From: Lates calcarifer
Lineage: Eukaryota > Chordata > Actinopteri > Centropomidae
Assembly (NCBI RefSeq): GCF_001640805.2
Contig: NC_066852.1
Coordinates: forward strand, 8,912,194-8,976,193
Length of the DNA: 64,000 bases
Reading direction: 5' to 3'
Shown here: positions 1 to 8,389 of the stretch, in pieces
How the letters are laid out: each line of letters begins with the position of its first letter
How positions within the stretch are numbered: the stretch's first letter is position 1
Position numbers and translations under genes: made by a program
Notes under the pieces: generated by a model
Databases searched by the model: none
What the model was told of the DNA's origin: nothing
What the model saw: the letters and a program-made list of their open reading frames with translations, nothing else

Positions 1-690
1 CTAATGTCAGAAATACTGGAAATAAGTAATAATAATAAATTGGACAAATTTTTAAAACTCCAAAACGCACTAAAGCACAGACAAGTGTCAGTTAAGTGTT
101 TAGTGGTAACTAATGTGGTTACTGATGTGGTTGAGTGACAGGTGCTGCTCATAAAAAAGTGAGAGAGAAATCTGAAGTTGTGGGTCTTTAAGGCTAAATA
201 AAAAATGTGTGGACGTACTGATATCAGCTATTTCTCCAAAATGTTTCAGAAACTGACCAAAATCAAATGTATGAATATATAGACATTTTAAAACTTAAAA
301 TATTTACCGGTTATGGAAAAGGTGAAAACTTGTGCTATCAAATCAAGTGTTCTGTGTATGAGTTAAAAACTAAAACAGCAATGATCAACTGATCTGGCAA
401 AAGAGGAATGTTTCTGCTACACTCAACACAACATGTCTCTGTGTACCCTTCTGCATTTAACATGCTTCACCCAACATCACTGAGGATAACTGATCTCACA
501 GAAAACAGTCATTTCAGATGTGACTATTTTATTGAATTCATCATCAAGTCAAATGAAAATCAAAACAAATACATGAATACTTTCACAAATTTACTATGTA
601 AGATTTATAGATTATATATGAAAAATTCAATTGTTTCTAATATTAAAAAATATTAGAATACTTTGTCTTATATATAGGTATATATATATA
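1..690. other. AT-rich flank, no gene seen
   Basis: AT-rich sequence with short chance reading frames only. No splice-flanked open segment, RNA gene or clear repeat is visible. An AATAAA on the minus strand at 528-533 could serve a transcript coming from the right, but nothing else supports that. Confidence 0.5.
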
Positions 691-694
691 AGTA

Positions 695-993
695 TTATAC
701 ATCTACAGTAACATACTGTACTGAAGGTAACAAAGCTAAATACTTTTCAGAATGAACTGTTTTCTCATTCAGTCTGAACTCTGAGTCTCTCTCTTGCCTG
801 TCTTGATCTCTGAGCAGAAAGGTGGTGAAAGCTTCCTCTGTGTGTGTGTGTGTGTGTGAGGAGCTTCCCAAACCCACCAGCACAGAAGAAGCACATAATG
901 AAAACCTCTTCTGTGCAGGTCGAGTCGGGACGGTCCTCATCCTTCTGGCTGGTAACTGAAGAGGGTGGTGTTGCTCAAGACACAGAACGAGTC
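695..993 (-). other. possible terminal exon of a minus-strand transcript (weak)
   Basis: A minus-strand frame is open from a pyrimidine-rich acceptor (AG at 995-994) to a stop at 695. It follows in phase from the candidate exon 1219-1329. The translation is low-complexity (a HTHTHT run from a TG microsatellite) and resembles no family I know. It may be chance, or part of a spliced 3' untranslated region of the acidic-protein gene to the right. Confidence 0.15.
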
Positions 994-1083
994 CTGTCAA
1001 ACAGTCAAACAAGTAATAAGTCACTTTGGATGTTCTGCATTGTTGGTCACTATTGTGTTGAATGTGGCCTCTAATAATGTCAT

Positions 1084-1089
1084 TTTATT
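1084..1089 (-). terminator. candidate poly(A) signal AATAAA
   Basis: Canonical AATAAA on the minus strand. It is the first one I find downstream of the stop codons of the acidic-protein gene, so it is the best candidate for that transcript's 3' end. Cleavage would be expected roughly 10-30 bp to the left. Confidence 0.35.
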
Positions 1090-1218
1090 CTAAACAATAT
1101 TCAAACATGTTCCCATAATAAATGTAATCCACACACAGAATGTAATGTTAAGTTTAGCTCATCATCACTTTAACTGTAACAGTGGTACTGTTGTAGTCTT
1201 AGTCAGGGGATTACTCAC

Positions 1219-1329
1219 TTAGCTGAGTGAAAAACAGGCTCCACCGCTCTCCAGTTTGTCCTGTGGTCATCCATCCTTCTCTTCTGGTCTGGAGCAAACA
1301 CGTCAGCTCTGTTCTGTCAGAGGTGCAAT
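1219..1329 (-). other. candidate small exon (111 nt)
   Basis: Bounded by an acceptor (AG at 1331-1330, after a moderately pyrimidine-rich tract) and a strong donor (A|GTGAGT at 1218). Its length is a multiple of three. It is open in one frame that is also the only open frame of the 27-nt candidate exon to its right, but the translation (CTSDRTELTCLLQ...) is unknown to me. If the donor is not used, translation stops a few codons later and AATAAA follows at 1084. Confidence 0.25.
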
Positions 1330-1427
1330 CTAATGATAGAATAGTAGTAACACTACTGAAGTATTAACAAGTAATATGAAGACTTACAGGAGACATTTGT
1401 TCATGATGTCATTAAGCACTGACTTAC

Positions 1428-1454
1428 CTTTGTCTGGTAAAGCATCTAAACCTT
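1428..1454 (-). other. candidate 27-nt exon
   Basis: A polypyrimidine tract and AG (TTTTTTCTTTAG) precede it and a strong donor CAAAG|GTAAG follows it on the minus strand. Its only reading frame open into the next candidate exon gives GLDALPDK. More donor-like GTAAG sites lie at 1683, 1565 and 2103. Together they suggest several alternative 3' exons, coding or untranslated, of the acidic-protein gene. Confidence 0.3.
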
Positions 1455-1728
1455 CTAAAGAAAAAACACAAGTATAACAGAGTGAGTAAGAGAAATGATT
1501 TCTGAGCTGTTAAATACAATTTAAATTTTCTTTGTTAATGTTGTTAATAATGATAATAAACTTACCTGTGTATGGGCATCTATGATGTTACATAGTAAAC
1601 AGGTATATTGTGTCTAAACTAGTTTACACAGTTATACATGTCTTAATATAACAAGCTATAGTAGTAAATGTTGTCATACTTACCTTTTCAGACACATCAT
1701 ATCATGAGCATTTCATACATTACCTGCA

Positions 1729-1794
1729 GTTTTTTTGTTTGTTTCTTTTTGTTTTTGTTTTGTTTGTTTTTTTTTTTTGTTTGTTTGTTTGTTT
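1729..1794. repeat. T/G-rich simple repeat, mostly (TTTG)n
   Basis: Runs of T broken by single G, settling into TTTG units at the right end. Nothing coding. Confidence 0.85.
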
Positions 1795-1859
1795 GATCTT
1801 TGGCTCCTTGTCTTCCATTCTCTGCTTTGTGTGGGTTTTTGCAGGGTCTGAGTCCAAAG

Positions 1860-2085
1860 ATGTCCAGAGATTTGTGGGTTAGGTTGCCTGATAGAGCCGG
1901 GGTGGATTTAGTTGCTCCTGTTCACATGTTGAAGTGTGTTTAGGCAAGACACTGGACCCAAAATTGCTCCCAATGTTTAGGCCAGTGTCTTACATGGTAG
2001 CTTGCTGCTATGGTGTGAGAGTGTGTGTGTGAATGGGTGAATGAAAGGCACATTTAAAGTGCTTTGGATTAAAATGTTATGTGAA
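1860..2085 (+). repeat. degenerate teleost interspersed repeat
   Basis: The order 'aggcaagacactgga', 'aaattgctccca', 'ggtagcttgctgct', 'gtgaatgggtgaatg', 'aaagtgctttgga' matches my recollection of a very common fish short interspersed repeat. This copy is old and carries no coding capacity. A database search would fix its family name. Confidence 0.6.
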
Positions 2086-2103
2086 TGAATTCAAGTGTCT
2101 TAC

Positions 2104-2286
2104 CTGTTGAAGAGAATTCTTATCAAGAAGAAAAGTGAATATAAAAAGCTAGATTCATAGGAAAGCTAATGCAGCTTTCCCAGCCCTCCAGATGACAAAG
2201 AGACAATCTAGCCACAAGAGATTTACAAATAAGTCCCGGAGCAAGACGCTACCAAGGGCTTTGACAGCCTTGCTAGATGCAAAGGC
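2104..2286 (-). CDS. predicted alternative 3' exon of acidic gene, hydrophobic C-terminus
   Basis: On the minus strand a strong acceptor (CTCTTTCCTTTTGGCCCCAG) ends at 2287. The preceding exon has a strong internal donor GAG|GTAAGT at 2536-2535. Joining 2537 to 2286 keeps phase 0. After Glu190 it gives 43 new residues (AFASSKAVKALG..., ending AGKAALAFL) and stops at 2155-2157. The tail contains a hydrophobic run, LFVNLLWLDCLFVIW, that could be a membrane or protein-binding segment. A second donor, CAACAG|GTAAGA, closes the exon at 2104. This is splice-signal inference without transcript data; the alternative is that 2287-2536 is always retained and coding, as in the main model. Confidence 0.35.
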
Positions 2287-2311
2287 CTGGGGCCAAAAGG
2301 AAAGAGCTTTC

Positions 2312-3033
2312 CTAATCGGAGTCGCTGTCATCACACAGTGGAATGAAGATGGGTCCTGGGACTCCAAAAGGAGTAACAGTCCAACTCCTGCCGGTGAGGA
2401 ATCGCTGGAATGAAAGACCTGTGTCCCTGCTGTCCACTTCACCGACCCTGTTCGGAAAGTTCCTGAGGCCTGACGTGGAAGGAGCGGGCTCCTCAGGGTT
2501 GTCTTCATCATCCCTCCTCTGTCTCTTCATACTTACCTCCTCTGCGTCGCTCTCTCTGCTCCTCTTGGAGGTGGAGGTGGAGGTGCTGACGCCTGAGGAT
2601 GAGGGAGTGGGGTCCTCCAGCCTTGGAGAAACGGGGAGCAGACCTCCTCCAGGTTGTTCCACTTGCTCTTCGGGAAGCCTCTGGTGCTGAACAGGTGCCT
2701 GTCGAGCAGCAGGATGGGGTTGGAGCCAGTCTGGGAGGACAGGCCGGAGGTCGTCGGAGTCTCTGGAGCTCTCAAAGTCTTCCTCGTCAGTCATGGTGCT
2801 ATAGCCTGAATCAGGGCTCTCATCATCTGACCATTCCTCTTCAAAAGATGACACCTCTTCTTCAGATGACTCCTCTTCAGACAACTCCTCTTCATCCTCC
2901 TCGTCGCTTTCGGACTCACCTTCCTCACTGGATGACAGGTCTGGGCGATTGACATCTTCGTCGTCGCTGTCCAAAATCCTGATCACTTCAGGGACGTCAT
3001 CTACTGGATCCTCAACGATGTAGTTCACATCAC
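2312..3033 (-). CDS. acidic disordered nuclear protein, exon 2 (residues 25-264)
   Basis: I do not recognise this protein. The exon starts after AG at 3035-3034, completes the Gly25 codon split from exon 1, and ends at TAG (2312-2314). Of the full 264 residues, 29-52 hold two more SUMO-interacting-like cores (YIVED and VIRILDSDDED). Residues 57-97 are almost wholly Ser/Glu/Asp, with many CK2-type sites. Residues 99-104 are DSGYST, close to the beta-TrCP degron DSGxxS. Residues 181-198 carry KRSR and KRQRR, a plausible bipartite nuclear signal. The C-terminal 30 residues are less charged (SWTVTPFGVPGPIFIPL) and end in DDSDSD. No enzyme fold, zinc site or membrane segment is visible. A nuclear, SUMO-binding, short-lived regulator is inference. 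An internal donor at 2536 may remove residues 191-264. Confidence 0.75.
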
Positions 3034-4433
3034 CTTAAAGCAAAAGGTTAAAGCACCTGAAAACCCTCATTTTAAATCCCAGTATTTCTCATGTCACTGA
3101 ATATTTAGGACTAAATAAGCAACAAATCCAAGCTAACTACGACTGTTCTACATGTGTCATGAAGCCACCAACAGTCAAGAGGTGATCCTGTTTTAACATT
3201 AATATCAAACACTGTGCAGTCTGCTATTATTATTTTGTACAGAAGGAAAATACCTCTGTGCTGCATTCATCTGAGACTTAATGACAACCACTGTTTACTT
3301 TAGTTATTCACAATCACACTGTAAATGTAAAATCAACAATGCTGCATTTGGAATCTCAGCATGATGTAAAGTATAAGCCAATTTTACTCATGTATTCACA
3401 CATGTTTGTATGATGTGAGAAAGTAAATACAATGGTGACTGCTAGAAAGAATCACCTGCATGTGTTACCATGACAACATTCAACACAGCTGGTTTGACAG
3501 CACAGTTTTCTGATGACTATCTTGAATGTGGTGACAGAAATTTGTAGAAAAATCAATTTCATTTAGAGTTGAAAAGACACAAACCTGGATCTCTCTTCAC
3601 ATTTAAAAGCAGCTTTGACTTTTGACTTTTTGGACTGTTTGGCTGGCTGATGAATAGAGTATTCATGGCACTCATGTAATGATTATTTCATATTTACAAA
3701 CTTAATACTAAATATACAATTGTAACATATTTGTCTGTCAGATATTATATGAGCTCAGTCATAAGGATCTGTGTTTTATTCTGGTCCAAAGACAGTGGTT
3801 TGGCCTGTGTTGAATTTAAGACAAACTATGGAAGTATATGATGCCATTTAAAATGAGAGTAAATGCTTAGAACTCTCCTCTTGTGAGTGATAAACTCTGA
3901 ACATGACAGTACAAGATGATTCAGTATCAGATCTGAATATAATAAGTCAAGCTTTAAGAATCAAAACAGGCTCAGGGTCCCGTTCACACAGAACAACAGG
4001 CCCTGGTGTGTTTACACCTGTACGTCATGACGTCCTGACGTTCGGAGCTAAAGGTTCCATCGTCTCCATGGTGCACAAGAAAAATATATTTTTGGTATCA
4101 TATGAAATTTGACCCAGTTGATCTTTTCCTCAATAATTTCGATAGAACATTTGGACAATTTGATATCCTCAAACCAAAATAACAATGTTTGAAATCACTG
4201 CACTCATTGTTAATGATTTCTACACAATATTTAAGGAATTAAATAATTATTTTACACGGAAAAAATCGTCGAGTAAGTTTCACCAAACACCAACCTGTTT
4301 TTCAAACAGGATTAATGACATAGTATGAACTGTCCACTTTAAATAAATAAAAACTGCACTCTGAACCAATGAATAAGCCATGAGTAAAATATTAAAATAT
4401 TAATATTAGAGAATAAATGTCAAAGTGGCCTAC
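3034..4433 (-). other. intron 1 of acidic-protein gene
   Basis: GT at 4433-4432 (GCAG|GTAGGC) and AG at 3035-3034 bound a 1.4-kb phase-1 intron. It is AT-rich with no coding segment. The one notable island is a CRE-like cluster at 4022-4041. Confidence 0.75.
4022..4041. promoter_or_regulatory. cluster of three CREB/ATF half-sites
   Basis: A perfect 12-bp palindrome, ACGTCATGACGT (4022-4033), is followed by a third TGACGT at 4036-4041. TGACG is the core recognised by CREB/ATF and related bZIP factors. The sites sit in the first intron about 650 bp from the inferred start, and CpG is otherwise scarce here. Function is inference. Confidence 0.3.
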
Positions 4434-4506
4434 CTGCATCGTCGTCGTCCGACACATAGATGACTCCTGGGTCCTCCTCAGGGATCTGTGGTCTTCTGAA
4501 GGCCAT
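4434..4506 (-). CDS. acidic disordered nuclear protein, exon 1 (residues 1-24)
   Basis: The ATG at 4506-4504 has G at -3 and G at +4. The exon encodes 24 residues plus the first base of codon 25: MAFRRPQIPEED, then PGVIYVSDDDDA. VIYV followed by SDDDD fits the SUMO-interacting consensus of a hydrophobic core with an acidic flank. The donor is GATGCAG|GTAGGC. Splicing to exon 2 gives GCA-GGT-GAT-GTG without frame loss, the main reason to accept this small exon. Confidence 0.75.
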
Positions 4507-4677
4507 GTCCAGACTTCAAGTTTTCCTCAGCAGTGAAGTTCTCCAGTCGTTTTGCTTTTAAGCAGAATCCGGTTTTTCCAGTAGGTTTTTTTTTTCTTCA
4601 GTAGTTCAATCTTCCAAGAGATCGCTTTCCAAAGGTTTGATTTGCAGCTCACCAACTCGAGTCAAGTTTAGATGCAA
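4507..4677 (-). other. 5' untranslated region of acidic-protein gene
   Basis: Placed between the ATG and the start expected about 30 bp downstream of the TATA box. The exact start is inferred. Confidence 0.45.
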
Positions 4678-4680
4678 AGG

Positions 4681-4760
4681 GAAAGTTCTAATGATGTGTT
4701 GTCCTTATATACCCCCGGGAAGGTTCTTTTAGTGACGCACGCGCGTCCGTGTGCGTGAAC
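4681..4760 (-). promoter_or_regulatory. TATA promoter with heat-shock-element-like pairs
   Basis: TATATAAG on the minus strand (4704-4711) lies about 200 bp upstream of the ATG, a good TATA-box position. GAAnnTTC, the minimal inverted heat-shock-factor unit pair, occurs at 4719-4726 and at 4681-4688. The CpG-rich stretch 4733-4758 contains GCGTG cores on both strands, the core shared by AhR and HIF-type sites. AAAGGGAAAG at 4677-4686 is loosely ISRE-like. A stress-inducible gene is a reasonable guess, but short motifs like these also arise by chance. Confidence 0.55.
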
Positions 4761-6790
4761 AAGACACAGAAAGACATCCTGTATTATATTTATATCTTTG
4801 TCATATTTAATATTACTTTTAAAGTTTTAATTTCATTTAATTTTCATTTAATTTCATTTGGTCGCACTTAATTTTATTTCTTATAGTAATGTTTTTATGT
4901 AGCAAAGTACAAACCATTAGTCTTTTTCTTATTTTCTGGGTCATTACTGGCACTGTAAACCTTCTACAACTTCAGCAAAACTTATGTCAATTCAACAAAT
5001 CTGAATTTGAAATTGAAACCAAATCTGAGGGAGAGGGTGCAAGGAAAGTTTAAGCAGACCAGCAGATTATATCAGTTGTCTAGCATTTTGTGTTAACATG
5101 TTGATATATAGCTATGATCACTCAATATGTCATCCATGATGATAAAACATACACAGCGTGGTCACTGTTAACACATCTGTGAGCATTTTCAGTGTTTAGT
5201 TGTGGCTCAGTGCTTCTTGTGTGAGTTGTGTTTTCAGTGTCTAAATAGTGCAGAGTTGAGGAAACCATCATCTCCAGTGTTATCAGGTTTGATTCACTGG
5301 ATCCATATTAACTCCTGTATCATCAAATTATGTTTTTAAAAGATCTTTATTGTTGTGTTTTTACAAAATACATACACAACAAGACACATTACCTGCAGCA
5401 GCTGACCGATTGTTATGGGTCAGTGAAGAGGCCAGTCAGGAGCTACTGTCAGTCTTACTGTACCTGGGCTGGTATGTACAAAACTTCAGGAAAGTGTCTT
5501 AAGAACAATCCTACATTTTGACATGAGTCCAAATATTTTTTGTAAACATGCTGTAAAATAAGAACTACACATACAGCCCCCCCCGAGCACTGAATCCACC
5601 AAAATCAGCTCTCCAAAGGAGATGAGTCATAGCTGCATCATATCAGTCATCACAGCTTCATCTGCACTTTGTCATGATTAAGACTACCCATCATGCACAG
5701 TAAGATTCTATAATTAAAAGGCTTTTATGTATCCCTTACAGTTATGTTGTTAACTTCAGTTGATGCAGTAGTATGCCCTTTAATGGAGGATGCTGTAGTC
5801 ATTTTTAGGTGATAGCCTATTCATCTGGAGGCATGTTCATGTGTAAATCTGTATTTCCAAAAAAACTGAAACATTTCCATACAAGGTTTACCAACAAATA
5901 CATATATTTGAAATTAGTTTGATTGGACATTTTAATATCTGTCAAACTCACCAGCACACAGCTCAGGTAATCTGAAGGGTCAGGAGGTCTCTGAACCAGA
6001 TCTCCTGTGTGAGATGATTTATTTATTGTTGGCAAAGTACTCAATCAGAAGTCTTTCTGGAAAATAGCCCATCACACTATACATCCATGCATATCTCACA
6101 CTCATCTAAGAATTGAACACTTTTGACTGAAGGCTATTCAAACTTCATCATCAGGTTCCCTACCAGGCCTTCAGTCATACCACAGGGATACCTTAGATCC
6201 AAAGTGTTGACCTTGTTGTGAAACACTGAGCTGATGTTTCCAGGATTAAAAGGTGGTGTAAATTCTAAATATACATACAGATTTCAGAAACATTTGAACA
6301 TATCAGAAAGTTAACTGCACTCAATCATAGCAAATTTACAGTCATGAGAATTACACTTGGATTGGAGGTCACGCTTGACAATTTGTAAAACTGACCACCA
6401 GGGGGTGCATGTAAAGATCTGAAACTTTCAGTAGGCAGTTTAATTTGTCAGGAGTGGAAACACTACCTGCTAGAGTTGTTCAAGATTTAGTGAATGATTT
6501 AAAAGTATCATAAAAATAAATTGAAGGCTGTTACAGTTATAAAATTTACATGCACGTTGTTTTTTCCAAGACTTGAAATTATTTGCTGTAAATGCAGAAA
6601 ACAGTTAAGTGCAGTATTTTTGTTCAACTGGGAGAACTGATAGTCATCCTAACAAATGTTGATATGAAATGCTGTGATGAATGTGTGATTTCTATTACTT
6701 ATTATGTTACGTGATCCACTGTTTGAACAAGGCAATATTACTGATATCTTAAACCATCAAGTGCAGACAGGAAACAAAATGAGAGTGTTT
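4761..6790. other. intergenic spacer, no gene seen
   Basis: AT-rich DNA between the acidic-gene promoter and the abr 3' end. Only short chance frames; no tRNA or splice-flanked coding segment. Confidence 0.6.
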
Positions 6791-8299
6791 TGGTAACTTT
6801 TATTTTACTAAAAAAAAGGGGGAAAAAGTTCACATTGACATTTAGCCTCAATATTACAGTATACTGAAATTCTTCTCAAAGGAAGTAAAATACAACAATT
6901 TTTATTTTTATTTTAATCTTATATTAAAAATATCAAATAGTACTCATCTAGCAGTGCTTACAGTATTTGAAGATATGTCGCAGGCTTGATAGCAGAAAGG
7001 TTGGCTTTGTACATAGCAGAGATGGGTGTTTGCCAGTCTTAAACAGGGCCTTGCAGAGACAACCTACCTTTGTGTTACCCAGCCTGGTTTGATTGACAAG
7101 CTGAACATGCAATGAGGGCAACTACACAAATCATCCTATAGATTATACCGGTGCAGTAAGACACTTGGAACAGGCTTGCAATGCAACAACAAGAAAAAAA
7201 GCTAAATGTTCCATTCATTGTGTTTTTTTTCTTCCCTAACAACCCTCATGTCACAGATTAGACTTCCTCCTCTACAAAGTGATCTGAAATTAATTGGCAG
7301 ACTTTCTGGTGATCTTTTCAGTACAGCTTACCAACCATGGACATGGTGAATGAGAAAATCAGACTAAAAATAACATCACTACCTGAATAAACTTCAAAAA
7401 CAGACTCCTTAGAGCATTTCTCTAGTTGCACAGAACTGTACAGGCACACATATTATATATATTTAAAATAAATAGGGCTAATTTGGCCAAGACTCACTGG
7501 GGAGGGCAGTTCTCTCTCGTTTGTCAGTACAGAGAGACACATCCAGCCATTTATTAGGATGGCTTCCCAGCCACTTCTAAACCTCACAAGTTCTCATAGT
7601 CCCTTAAACACACACTCACACACTCTCACACACTCAAGTACATCCACATTGTCACTCACACACCCCAGCCTCCTCCACCACATGCACAAAGCCAGAAAGA
7701 CAGAGAAAGGAAACAAAAACAGCCGCTGAACAGAATTATAAAACATGTAAATGCCATTTTTCTGGAATGCCTCTGATCAGGAAAAAAAGCTGGAGGTTGA
7801 GTCGACTGAGTAGGTTTCTGAGATCATTCAACCAGTGTCTGGAAAGGGCTCACTAGATGACACCACCGCAGACGCTCGGGCATGATCCCGTGCCACCGCG
7901 CCAGGCTGTGGCCTTCAGACCCCCCTCACCCTTTCCCCACTGTGGTCCCAGAACGCCTTGTCGTCTTGTCGGTGGGAGGTGGGGAGCGGCTCGGCTCTCC
8001 TCACGTTACAAACAGGAAATGATGCGTGACTACTAGACGACCAGGAAATCTCCTTCACCACCTCCCTTCGTGTTCGGCTCCATCTCTTTTTAGGGGCAGG
8101 TGGGGGTGGGGTGGGGGTGGGGGTGTAAAGATGAGAGATGTGGGGGACAAGAGGGCGGGAAGGGCGCTGTACAGTTGAGATGAGCTGCCTGCTGGGAGGA
8201 GAGGTGAGGCAGGAGGACCGAGTGGCAGGGACCAAGGTTTCTATGGAGTCTCCCCACTCTCTCGTCTCCAGGTGCCGCCCTGAGGGAGGTGGGTGGGGT
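6790..8299 (-). other. abr: abr 3' untranslated region (inferred extent)
   Basis: Sequence after the TAA at 8300 up to the AATAAA cluster. It includes a CCCCACC-rich tract (minus strand of 8098-8125) and a CA-rich part near 7610-7660. No intron is evident. The end is inferred from poly(A) signals only. Confidence 0.5.
6799..6912 (-). terminator. abr: abr poly(A) signals
   Basis: AATAAA on the minus strand occurs as a tandem pair (6901-6906, 6907-6912) and again at 6799-6804. The last is followed on the transcript by TG-rich sequence (TGTTTCCTGTCTGC). A 3' untranslated region of 1.4-1.5 kb would result, a plausible length for a vertebrate abr. Which signal is used cannot be told. Confidence 0.5.
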
Positions 8300-8389
8300 T
8301 TAAACGTCAGTGGAGAAGTAGAGCGTGTTGCGCTTCAGCTCGGCAAAGGAGATGGGAGGATGCTGCAGGTAGTAGAGCAGCACCTGGAC
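8300..8389 (-). CDS. abr: abr last coding exon (PDZ ligand)
   Basis: Codes [20 protein letters not shown] to FSTDV and TAA (8302-8300): the last RhoGAP helix and the C-terminal tail. Acceptor CTCTTAG|GTC at 8390; phase 0 entry after MAQ of the previous exon. The terminal STDV fits the PDZ-binding consensus also known from BCR (STEV). Confidence 0.95.
   Translation of the reverse strand, partial: VQVLLYYLQHPPISFAELKRNTLYFSTDV

Noticed and set aside
2155..2511. 118-codon minus frame overlapping the acidic exon as a separate gene
   Set aside because: Its left half is a shadow of the acidic frame; only the part after the acceptor at 2287 is kept, as a predicted alternative exon.
4733..4758. Dioxin-response elements as a firm call
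   Set aside because: GCGTG cores are present but the flanking consensus is imperfect; kept only as a remark under the promoter.
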